Shown one piece after another: positions 9,305 through 15,888 of a DNA stretch of 64,000 nucleotides. Each line of letters starts with the position of its first letter. Position 1 is the first letter of the stretch. A model generated the notes under the pieces. The model saw only the letters and a list, made by a program, of their open reading frames with translations. It searched no databases and was not told the origin of the DNA. Source of the stretch: JANRKF01 sp033763575. GTDB lineage: Bacteria; Pseudomonadota; Alphaproteobacteria; Rickettsiales; SXRF01. The position numbers were made by a program, and so were the translations under genes. The DNA lies in assembly GCA_033763575.1 (NCBI GenBank), contig JANRKF010000033.1, positions 1-64,000 on the forward strand. The letters run 5' to 3'.

Positions 9305-9787
9305 ATGTCGCCATACGTTGCTTTTGACCATATATCTGGAAATATCCTTATTATTACCCCTCCCGCTCCGATAAAACCGAAACGCCGCCGCAAAAAACAC
9401 TCCTTCTGGCAGGAAGCCCCCTACCATTTCGCGTTTTCCGAAGAATCATTATGGAAAGCCGTCATCACCCAGGCGGTGGTCGATGCCTGCAGCCGCAATC
9501 CGAGGACGGATTATCTCAGCTATAAAAAAGAAGCCACGCAATGGCTCACCGGCGGCTCGGAGGATTTTATCGATGTCTGCCTGCGCGCCGGGCTGGATCC
9601 CGACCACGTGCGGATGCAGGCCAAAAAATCGCTGATGCACCCTTCCCTCTGGCGCGCCGCCCCAAAAACCGGATGGCGCTACGAAGAAAAACGCCGCTGG
9701 CGCACGCGCCGAAAATTCGGCCGCGAAACCGAAAGCCAGCCGCTGGAGCCTGCCCCCACCTGCCTTATCATTCACCCTTTTACTTAA
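9305..9787 (+). CDS. hypothetical protein, first gene of a three-gene cluster
   Basis: A 160-residue protein of unknown function. The N-terminal part has KPKRRRKKHSFWQEAPYHFAFSEES, the middle LSYKKEATQWLTGGSEDFIDVCLRAGLDPDHVR looks like a small helical domain, and the C-terminus is very basic (YEEKRRWRTRRKFGRE). The helical segment recalls small phage-associated or regulatory proteins of Alphaproteobacteria, but I cannot name a family. AGGGGAATAGTC precedes the ATG. It is followed after 11 bases by the next gene and is controlled by the palindrome-bearing promoter at 9211. Confidence 0.65.
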   Translation: MSPYVAFDHISGNILIITPPAPIKPKRRRKKHSFWQEAPYHFAFSEESLWKAVITQAVVDACSRNPRTDYLSYKKEATQWLTGGSEDFIDVCLRAGLDPDHVRMQAKKSLMHPSLWRAAPKTGWRYEEKRRWRTRRKFGRETESQPLEPAPTCLIIHPFT

Positions 9788-9798
9788 GAGAGCATATT

Positions 9799-10065
9799 AT
9801 GACACACGATAAACGACAAATGCTGGACCATATTTATTCGCGCCTGTGCTTGCATTGCGGCGTGGAGGCGGAACGCTACAACCATAAACGCAAACGTTTC
9901 ATTGCAGCGCTTGGCAGCTATCCCGACGACCTGCTATGCGCTGCCTACCAGCATATATCGCATCACCTTTCCCCGGCGCGGATGGCATCGGAACAAGACT
10001 TCATCGCGTTCATGGAACCGGCATTCCGACTCCGCCAGCACGATACATGCATGGAGGCGTTATGA
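9799..10065 (+). CDS. hypothetical protein, second gene of the cluster
   Basis: An 88-residue protein (MTHDKRQMLDHIYSRLCLHCGVEAERYNHKRKRFIAALG...) preceded by AAGAGAGCATATT. It has a CxxC-like CLHC in the first third and is otherwise helical and basic. No family recognised. The stop TGA overlaps the ATG of the next gene (ATGA), so the two are coupled. Confidence 0.6.
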   Translation: MTHDKRQMLDHIYSRLCLHCGVEAERYNHKRKRFIAALGSYPDDLLCAAYQHISHHLSPARMASEQDFIAFMEPAFRLRQHDTCMEAL

Positions 10066-10538
10066 CCGGCAGCACCGCACGCAGGCAAGGCAAACGCGGC
10101 CGCCCGAAAATCATCCGCGAAGAACATGATCGCGGCACGCCGGAGCTGCAATTCAAACGACTGTCGGGCGATACGCTGGAGGCGCTCGATCTTTGCCTGG
10201 AGAAAGGCGCCATCACACCGGAGCAGCATTGGTGCGGCATTCATTTGCGCTGGCTTTATACGCTGCGCTATGGCGCGCCGGGGGTGCGTGCGGTCGATTT
10301 CAACCATGTGCACGGGCTGGATATAGAAAGCGACGACCCCACATGGCGCGAATCACGCGAGGCGGAATATCACGCCGCGCTCAAATATATCTCCGATTAT
10401 GGCTTCGATGCCATGCTGGTGAGTGTCTGCATCCATAATGAAAGACCCTGCCGTCTCACTATCGAGACCCTTTCCGAGGGGCTGCAACTATTGGTTAAGC
10501 ATTGGAAACGGGGGCGTAAGAAACAATCCCAATCGTAG
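10062..10538 (+). CDS. hypothetical protein, third gene of the cluster
   Basis: A 158-residue protein starting MTGSTARRQGKRGRPKIIREEHDRGTPELQFKR; the GKRGRPK string resembles an AT-hook. The rest (LDLCLEKGAITPEQHWCGIHLRWLYTLRYGAPGVRAVDF) looks like a helical fold seen in small alphaproteobacterial proteins near mobile genes. It ends with a basic tail GRKKQS. DNA binding is plausible from composition only. It is the last gene before a 233-base gap. Confidence 0.6.
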   Translation: MTGSTARRQGKRGRPKIIREEHDRGTPELQFKRLSGDTLEALDLCLEKGAITPEQHWCGIHLRWLYTLRYGAPGVRAVDFNHVHGLDIESDDPTWRESREAEYHAALKYISDYGFDAMLVSVCIHNERPCRLTIETLSEGLQLLVKHWKRGRKKQSQS

Positions 10539-10657
10539 ATTTGATTAATTCCCGTTATTTCTTAATAACTTGAAAATTTATCTAAAATGCAAGATAAATA
10601 CCAGACAAATACTCGGCAAAAGCTATTGAAAAATATAAAGAAAAATGCATTTTCTTG

Positions 10658-10686
10658 TTGCATTGAAAATATGAATGAGCTATAAC
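10658..10686 (+). promoter_or_regulatory. candidate promoter of the flp pilin genes
   Basis: TTGCAT (10658-10663), a 17-base spacer and TATAAC (10681-10686) sit about 85 bases upstream of the first pilin ATG. The rest of the 233-base gap is A/T rich and includes the self-complementary aaaatgcatttt at about 10644-10655. Confidence 0.5.
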
Positions 10687-10771
10687 TATTCTTAGCTGAT
10701 GCATTCAGCGTAAACAGGCAGGCCGAACGGGGGAAACACGGGGCGCCGCCAAAACACACAGGAGACTGACC

Positions 10772-10939
10772 ATGAAAACACTTGTACAACTCTTTAAAGA
10801 TGAAAATGGTGCAACCGCAATTGAATACGGCCTGATCGCCGCCCTGATTTCCGTTGCCGCTATCGGTGCAATGACTGCTCTTGGCACCCAGCTTTCGACC
10901 ACTTTCGGTGATGTTACCGCAAGCCTGGCCGCTGTATAA
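10772..10939 (+). CDS. flp: Flp/Fap-type pilin component, copy 1
   Basis: A 55-residue Flp prepilin: MKTLVQLFKDENGATAIEYG, then a hydrophobic helix (LIAALISVAAIGAMTALG) and a short tail. Cleavage by TadV/CpaA is expected after the Gly in ENG, leaving ATAIEYG with the conserved Glu-Tyr pair. The mature pilin polymerises into tight-adherence pili. GGAGACTGACC precedes the start. It is nearly identical to the next gene. Confidence 0.93.
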   Translation: MKTLVQLFKDENGATAIEYGLIAALISVAAIGAMTALGTQLSTTFGDVTASLAAV

Positions 10940-10994
10940 TTCCACTTATTGCAAAATAAAAACAAATAACCATATTAACAACGGGAGACTGACC

Positions 10995-11162
10995 ATGAAA
11001 ACACTTGTACAACTTTTTAAAAATGAAGATGGCGCAACCGCAATCGAATACGGCCTGATCGCCGCCCTGATTTCTGTTGCCGCTATCGGTGCAATGACCG
11101 CTCTGGGTACTCAGCTGTCGACCACGTTCGGCGACATTACTGCGAGCCTGGCTGCTGTATAA
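10995..11162 (+). CDS. flp: Flp/Fap-type pilin component, copy 2
   Basis: A second 55-residue Flp prepilin differing from copy 1 at only three residues (KNEDG for KDENG, and DIT for DVT). The same GGGAGACTGACC leader stands before the ATG, so the duplication includes the ribosome site. A rho-independent terminator follows at 11183. No tad/cpa assembly genes are in the window, so the pilus machinery must be elsewhere. Confidence 0.93.
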   Translation: MKTLVQLFKNEDGATAIEYGLIAALISVAAIGAMTALGTQLSTTFGDITASLAAV

Positions 11163-11182
11163 TATTACCTCTTCAGCAAAAT

Positions 11183-11209
11183 AGCCCGCCCTTGTGGCGG
11201 GCTTTTTTG
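11183..11209 (+). terminator. rho-independent terminator after the flp pair
   Basis: AGCCCGCC-cttgt-GGCGGGCT followed by a run of T (11203-11208). Strong GC stem with a 5-base loop. Confidence 0.92.
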
Positions 11210-11229
11210 TGCAAAATTCCCGTTTGATG

Positions 11230-11258
11230 TTGGCAACTGAATATATTTATGTTAGCAT
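11230..11258 (+). promoter_or_regulatory. candidate promoter of the gene at 11308
   Basis: TTGGCA (11230-11235), 17-base spacer, TAGCAT (11253-11258), about 50 bases before the ATG. Confidence 0.35.
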
Positions 11259-11307
11259 TCATACGACAATCCTTTTGATTTATCTCAGGCTTTGGAGGGC
11301 AATTTAG

Positions 11308-11772
11308 ATGGTATCACATACAGGAAGGCTCCTGAATCGCAACACCCCTGAGGCTGCTAGTGTTCAGCCTGTTAGTGTAGTTGAGGTGCTGAAAGATGCC
11401 GGCTTCGATATTAAACCCGGTGATAATGCCTCCAAAGGAATTAAGCACAAACTAAAGCATTATGGAATGTTTTACTGGCCACCAACTAGCGTTGAGAACA
11501 TGCACATCCCGCCTGCCGTCAAGCATGCGCTGGTGGAGACAGCCACAGCAATCATTCTCGTACGCTCCCCAGCCTTCAAAAAGGATGCCGTATTGCAGGA
11601 GTCATTGAATCGTTATCAGGATGGTCGTGCAATTGCAGCAGCTTGCAACCATTGCTACTCTGGCGGTGGCGAAATGGATATTTACCTTGAACTTGCTCAA
11701 AATTGGTTCAAAAGAATTGAAGCCGCTGCAGACACGCGAATGGTACGTGCGGCGCCTAGCGCAGCCGTCTAG
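11308..11772 (+). CDS. hypothetical protein
   Basis: A 154-residue protein with no recognised family. TTTGGAGGGCAATTTAG gives a good ribosome site for the ATG at 11308. The sequence VVEVLKDAGFDIKPGDNASKGIKHKLKHYGMFYWPP suggests a small alpha/beta domain, followed by a helical half (HALVETATAIILVRSPAFKKDAVLQESLNRY) and NHCYSGGGEMD. No signal peptide or membrane segment. It converges on nadA, leaving three bases between the two stops, and has its own candidate promoter. Confidence 0.65.
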   Translation: MVSHTGRLLNRNTPEAASVQPVSVVEVLKDAGFDIKPGDNASKGIKHKLKHYGMFYWPPTSVENMHIPPAVKHALVETATAIILVRSPAFKKDAVLQESLNRYQDGRAIAAACNHCYSGGGEMDIYLELAQNWFKRIEAAADTRMVRAAPSAAV

Positions 11773-11775
11773 AAG

Positions 11776-12720
11776 CTATTTCTTCCCGATATTCACCGAA
11801 AGTTCCAGCATCCGGTCCAGCGGTTTCCGGGCGCGCTGGATAAGATCGTCGGACAGTTCGATGCTGGGCGTGCCGTTTTTCAGGCAGAGATAGATTTTTT
11901 CCAGCGTATTCATTTTCATATAGGGGCAGTTATTGCAGGAAATGCACGCTCCGCCTGATATTCCTGGCACTTCATAGAATGTGCTGCCCTGCGAGCGTTT
12001 TTTCATCTCATGCAGAATGCCCGGCTCAGTGAGCACGATAAAGGACTCGCCCGGATGCTCGGCGGTGTAGCCGATGAGTTTGGCCGTAGAACCAATGAAT
12101 TTGGCATAGCGAAGCAGGTGCGCCGGGCATTCCGGATGGGCGATGACATGCGCGGCCGGGTGGCGAACGGTGAGCTTCACCAGCTCTTCTTCCGAAAAAC
12201 GCTCATGCACCATGCAGGTGCCGTTCCACAGCAGCATATTGCGCCCGGTTTTCTTGTTCAGGTAATCGCCCAGATATTTATCCGGCGCGAAGATGATTTT
12301 CTGGTCGTGAGGCAGCGAATTGATAATCGCCTCGGCGTTGCTGGAGGTGACGATGATGTCCGAAAGCGCCTTCACCTCCGCCGAGCAGTTGATATAGGTC
12401 ACCACCATATGCTCCGGATGCGCCTTGCAGAAGGCCGCAAATTCTTTGGGCGGGCAGGAATCCTCCAGCGAACAGCCCGCCGCCATATCCGGTATCAGCA
12501 CCTTTTTGCCGGGATTTAAAATCTTCGCGCCCTCGGCCATGAAACGCACGCCGGAAAACACGATCACATCCGCATCCGTCCCCGCCGCTTTACGCGCCAG
12601 CTCCAGCGAATCGCCGACAAAATCGGCAATGTCCTGAATATCGTCGTCCTGGTAATAATGTGCAAGCAGGATGGCGTTTTGTTCGGCCTTCAGCGCTGCG
12701 ATTTCAGATTCGTAGTTCAT
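11776..12720 (-). CDS. nadA: quinolinate synthase (NadA)
   Basis: A 314-residue iron-sulfur enzyme that condenses iminoaspartate with dihydroxyacetone phosphate to quinolinate in de novo NAD synthesis. The start MNYESEIAALKAEQNAILLAHYYQ holds the conserved HYYQ; the three [4Fe-4S] ligands fit the Cys in YINCSAEVKA, HPECPAH and CNNCPYMKMN. Length is normal. It lies six bases after gpsA, apparently last in a virB8-virB9-gpsA-nadA run. Partners nadB and nadC are not in the window; nadE, the last step of the pathway, is at 19426. Confidence 0.96.
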   Translation of the reverse strand: MNYESEIAALKAEQNAILLAHYYQDDDIQDIADFVGDSLELARKAAGTDADVIVFSGVRFMAEGAKILNPGKKVLIPDMAAGCSLEDSCPPKEFAAFCKAHPEHMVVTYINCSAEVKALSDIIVTSSNAEAIINSLPHDQKIIFAPDKYLGDYLNKKTGRNMLLWNGTCMVHERFSEEELVKLTVRHPAAHVIAHPECPAHLLRYAKFIGSTAKLIGYTAEHPGESFIVLTEPGILHEMKKRSQGSTFYEVPGISGGACISCNNCPYMKMNTLEKIYLCLKNGTPSIELSDDLIQRARKPLDRMLELSVNIGKK

Positions 12721-12726
12721 ATGCGG

Positions 12727-13764
12727 TCAAATCCCATCCCTTGAAAAAGGGCGCTCCAGAAGGGTTTGCATCACCTCATCCACCGTCGCCTGCTCATAAA
12801 GTATCCGATAAACGGCATGGCAAATGGGCATTTCCACCTCGTATTTACGGGCGACCTTCGTCACCGATTCGGCAGCGATCACCCCTTCGGTCGAGGTGCG
12901 GCCACGCAATTCCAGCAGCTCTTTTACCGATTTACCCTGCCCCACCGCAATACCAAACGACATATTGCGCGATTTCTTGCTGCCGCAGGTAAGCAGCAAA
13001 TCGCCCAGGCCGGCAAGTCCGGCCATCGTCTCATACCGCGCACCACGCGCCAGCGCCAGCCGGGTCATTTCGGAAAAGCCACGCGTGATAATCGCTGCCG
13101 CCGCGTTTTCGCCCATACCGCGCCCATGCGCAATCCCGCAGGCAATCGCAATCACGTTTTTAATCGCACCGCCCACCTGTGCGCCGATAATATCATCCGT
13201 GAGGTAAGGCCGGAACAGCTTGCCGCCGATAGCGTAGGTGAGGAGATCCCACTGGCTTTTGTCCTCGCAGGCGATGGTGGTGGCGGTGGGAAGCCCCCGC
13301 GCCGCCTCATCGGCGAAATTCGGGCCGGAGACAATCGCAATCGGATTGCCCGGCAGCACCGAGCGCACCACCTCGCTCATCAGCATCAGGCTGCCGCGCT
13401 CAATGCCCTTGCTCGCGACCAGAAGCAGCGTCCCGGCGTGTAATTGGTCGGATATCGAAATACAGACCGAACGCACATAATTAGTCGGCGTCGCAATCAC
13501 CAGCATATCGGCATCGCATACGTCCTTCGCCGAGTCGGTGACACTGATTTCCGGTGAAATATAGACACCCGGCAGGTAGGCATCGTTCATGCGCTTTTCC
13601 TGGATCTGGGCGATGACATTGCGATTACGGGTGTATATCTGCACGCGGCTGCCAGCGCGGTTGGCGAGGATAGCGAGCGCCGTTCCCCACGCACCGCCGC
13701 CGATGACTCCGACTTTGTATGCAGAACTATTCCCGCGAAGGCGGGAATCCTGTAGATCATTCAT
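12727..13764 (-). CDS. gpsA: glycerol-3-phosphate dehydrogenase [NAD(P)+], repeat-encoded N-terminus
   Basis: A 345-residue GpsA, which reduces dihydroxyacetone phosphate to sn-glycerol 3-phosphate for phospholipid synthesis. The Rossmann motif is KVGVIGGGAWGTALA; IVSGPNFADEAARGLPTA, GGAIKNVIAIACGIAHG (with the catalytic Lys) and GLAGLGDLLLTCGS follow. Between the Rossmann strand and the ATG at 13764 there is no other usable start, so the first residues (MNDLQDSRLRGNSSAY) must be translated through a palindromic repeat (13729-13810). An in-frame ATG at 13776 is a second option. The frame is open further upstream to 13833 but that would overlap virB9. Confidence 0.93.
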   Translation of the reverse strand: MNDLQDSRLRGNSSAYKVGVIGGGAWGTALAILANRAGSRVQIYTRNRNVIAQIQEKRMNDAYLPGVYISPEISVTDSAKDVCDADMLVIATPTNYVRSVCISISDQLHAGTLLLVASKGIERGSLMLMSEVVRSVLPGNPIAIVSGPNFADEAARGLPTATTIACEDKSQWDLLTYAIGGKLFRPYLTDDIIGAQVGGAIKNVIAIACGIAHGRGMGENAAAAIITRGFSEMTRLALARGARYETMAGLAGLGDLLLTCGSKKSRNMSFGIAVGQGKSVKELLELRGRTSTEGVIAAESVTKVARKYEVEMPICHAVYRILYEQATVDEVMQTLLERPFSRDGI

Positions 13765-13810
13765 GGTGCTGTGCATGTTGCAGCTACAGGCTCCCCGCTC
13801 TCGCGGGGAG
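13729..13810. repeat. compound palindrome spanning the virB9 end and gpsA start
   Basis: Three nested stems: attcccgc-gaag-gcgggaat (13729-13748), cctgtag/ctacagg (13749-13755 with 13784-13790), and ctccccgc-tctc-gcggggag (13791-13810). It encodes the last residues and the stop of VirB9 and the start codon and N-terminus of GpsA. Confidence 0.85.
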
Positions 13811-14548
13811 ATGACGGGCTTCGTTGAAGACACAGATCACATCCGGACCATGACGCAGCGTGAATCGGCCCGCCACACGCTCCACCACGATATAATCGCC
13901 GCGTGTGCGATAGTTGATGAGCGATTCGTTGCCTTTATCATCCACCCAGAAGAACGCGGGCACTTCGGCATTCTTATCGCGGAACTGGAAGTAGGTGAAT
14001 TCGCCATCGTCGAAAATGCGGATGGGCGCGGTCACTTCCGGCCCGGAAATGGTGTAGTTGAAATTATATTTTTCCGGATTTTCTTCAATGTCGGCATCAG
14101 GCACGCCGTCCAGCCCGGTGGTGATCGCCTGCAGGTCGCCCTCATCCTGATAAATAAAGCGCATGATAAAGGTCATGTCGGGATCGTTGATGTCATCGGT
14201 ATCGCGGGCATGCAGCTCGAAAAGATAGGTGCGCTTGTTGGTGATGAGCGTCATGTTGGTCGTCGCGTCCTGATCGATCGGCTTGAGGAAAAGGCGGTTG
14301 CCCGCCGGGTTCATCATCCACGCCGTCGAATCCCCCATGGAAATGGTCTCGATTTTCTCGTCTTTGGCGAACTCGATCGAGGTTTGATAGCGGTAATGGC
14401 CGGTGAATTTATAGACTTCATCGGGCTGGTAGAGCATCGTGCGCACACGGTGATCGAGCTTGACAGGCCTTGGCTCACGAGTAGCCGCCGCATCCCACGA
14501 CACGCTCATGCAGGCAAGGAAGGCGAGAAAAGTGAAGCGCAGGTTCAT
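13784..14548 (-). CDS. virB9: type IV secretion outer-membrane core protein VirB9
   Basis: A 254-residue VirB9/TrbG/CagX protein, part of the outer-membrane core ring with VirB7 and VirB10. A signal peptide (MNLRFTFLAFLACMSVSWDAAA) is followed by the N-terminal VirB9 domain (KLDHRVRTMLYQPDEVYKFTGHYRYQTSIEF, with DSTAWMMNPAGNRLFLKP) and the C-terminal beta domain that contacts VirB7 (NYTISGPEVTAPIRIFDDGEFTYFQF). The C-terminal residues RHLPARAGSL come from a palindromic repeat. Its ATG overlaps the virB8 stop, and no virB10 follows, which is unusual: gpsA is next. Confidence 0.9.
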   Translation of the reverse strand: MNLRFTFLAFLACMSVSWDAAATREPRPVKLDHRVRTMLYQPDEVYKFTGHYRYQTSIEFAKDEKIETISMGDSTAWMMNPAGNRLFLKPIDQDATTNMTLITNKRTYLFELHARDTDDINDPDMTFIMRFIYQDEGDLQAITTGLDGVPDADIEENPEKYNFNYTISGPEVTAPIRIFDDGEFTYFQFRDKNAEVPAFFWVDDKGNESLINYRTRGDYIVVERVAGRFTLRHGPDVICVFNEARHLPARAGSL

Positions 14549-15327
14549 GGGTTTTCCTGAAATATTTTACTGTTATAGCTCGTGACGGTAAACGTTACCG
14601 GCTTCACCTTATCAGCTTTTTCATCGAATTCAACGCCGCTGTATTGATAGGCGATGACAGCCTTGTGCCGGGTGGCCTGGCTGCGCTCCGCGTTCACCAC
14701 GGTCGCGTCAAATACCACTTCCAGGGTATTGGCCGGCGATTCCAGCTTGCGCACCGATGCCACATCGATCAGGCGCACCGAATGCCGTTCATACTTCACC
14801 ACCGGGCTTTCGGGGTTGCTAACTTGCAGCATCTGCTGATATTGCGCCATCACCTCCGGCGAGGAGACGTGTGCGACGCCGCTGTAATTGCGGTCCAGCT
14901 TGCTGATATTGTAGCTCTCATATTCATCGACATACACTTTTGCGAAGAAAAAAAGCACCGCGTCATCGACGCTCTGGTGAGGGCTGCTGCGCAGCGGCGC
15001 GATGCTCGGCACATCCTCCAGCACATCGTTCAGCGCATAAATAAACGGCACCGTGCGGGCCAGCGGATAAAGCGACTGCATGGCCGCGAATGCGCCTAAA
15101 AACGTCAGCAGCGCAATGGTCGTCACGAACACATAAAAATAACGCTCGGCCATCGGATCATTGACCGACAGGTCATACATGCTGCGGGCCTCGCGGAAAT
15201 ACTCACCGCTACGGACTTTTTCCGCAATGTTCAGATATTCGTCGGGTGAGGGTTCTGTGTATTTCATAAGCCACTTGTCATCATACTCTTTTTCATAGAA
15301 AATGCCTAGCATGGAAAAGTTAAGCAT
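14545..15327 (-). CDS. virB8: type IV secretion inner-membrane protein VirB8
   Basis: Up to 260 residues. A short cytoplasmic head is followed by one membrane helix (YFYVFVTTIALLTFLGAFAAM) and a periplasmic NTF2-like domain (DDAVLFFFAKVYVDEYESYN..., VVFDATVVNAERSQATRHKAVIAYQYSG) as in VirB8. It connects the inner-membrane and core complexes. Start is uncertain: ATG 15327 overlaps the divergent ccmD start, while ATGs at 15312 and 15267 (MKYTEPSPDEYLNIAEKV) are equally plausible by comparison with shorter VirB8 proteins; none has a clear ribosome site. The stop overlaps virB9. Confidence 0.9.
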   Translation of the reverse strand: MLNFSMLGIFYEKEYDDKWLMKYTEPSPDEYLNIAEKVRSGEYFREARSMYDLSVNDPMAERYFYVFVTTIALLTFLGAFAAMQSLYPLARTVPFIYALNDVLEDVPSIAPLRSSPHQSVDDAVLFFFAKVYVDEYESYNISKLDRNYSGVAHVSSPEVMAQYQQMLQVSNPESPVVKYERHSVRLIDVASVRKLESPANTLEVVFDATVVNAERSQATRHKAVIAYQYSGVEFDEKADKVKPVTFTVTSYNSKIFQENP

Positions 15328-15454
15328 GGGTGAATATAGCGGCGTGGTGTGGGCGGCCTATCTGGTTGCTGCCGTGGTGCTGGGGGTATGTGTATGGCAA
15401 GCCCTGCGCGGCTTGCGGAAGGCCGAGCGCACGCTTAAGGGAATCGGCGAGTGA
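15326..15454 (+). CDS. ccmD: heme exporter protein CcmD
   Basis: A 42-residue membrane peptide, MGEYSGVVWAAYLVAAVVLG, ending in a basic tail (RGLRKAERTLKGIGE). One membrane helix followed by positive charges is the CcmD pattern; it stabilises the CcmABC-heme-CcmE release complex. Its stop overlaps the GTG of ccmE (GTGA). The ATG shares two bases with one possible start of virB8 on the other strand. Confidence 0.88.
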   Translation: MGEYSGVVWAAYLVAAVVLGVCVWQALRGLRKAERTLKGIGE

Positions 15455-15888
15455 AACCCAAACACCAACGGCTGGTATTCGTGCTGGCGAGTGTGCTGTT
15501 CCTGTGCGCCGCCGTCCTGCTGGTGATGCAGGCTTTCAAGCAAAACCTCGTCTATTTTTATAGCCCAAGCGATATTGCAGGAAATCCGCCCGCACCCACA
15601 CAAAAAATCCGCATCGGCGGGCTGGTGAAAACCGGCAGCATCGCGCAGGCCGATGACCGCGTGCGGTTCACCGTCACCGACCAGCAACATGAGATCGAGG
15701 TGCGCTACCAGGGCGTGCTGCCTGCGCTGTTTCGTGAAGGGCAAGGGGTGATTGCCGAAGGGGTGATGGATGGCGCGCATTTCTCCGCCTCAACCATCCT
15801 TGCCAAGCATGATGAAAAATATATGCCGAAAGAAGTCGTCGATGCCTTGAAAAAAAGCGGGCATTGGGAAGGGCAATATGCTCGCTGA
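15451..15888 (+). CDS. ccmE: cytochrome c-type biogenesis heme chaperone CcmE
   Basis: A 145-residue membrane-anchored periplasmic chaperone that binds heme covalently and hands it to CcmF/H. N-terminal helix (LVFVLASVLFLCAAVLLVMQAF), OB-fold starting YFYSPSDIAGN, and the heme-binding HDEKYMP motif near residue 120 with its His and Tyr. GTG start coupled to ccmD. The 3' end overlaps ccmF by 11 bases. Confidence 0.96.
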   Translation: MKPKHQRLVFVLASVLFLCAAVLLVMQAFKQNLVYFYSPSDIAGNPPAPTQKIRIGGLVKTGSIAQADDRVRFTVTDQQHEIEVRYQGVLPALFREGQGVIAEGVMDGAHFSASTILAKHDEKYMPKEVVDALKKSGHWEGQYAR

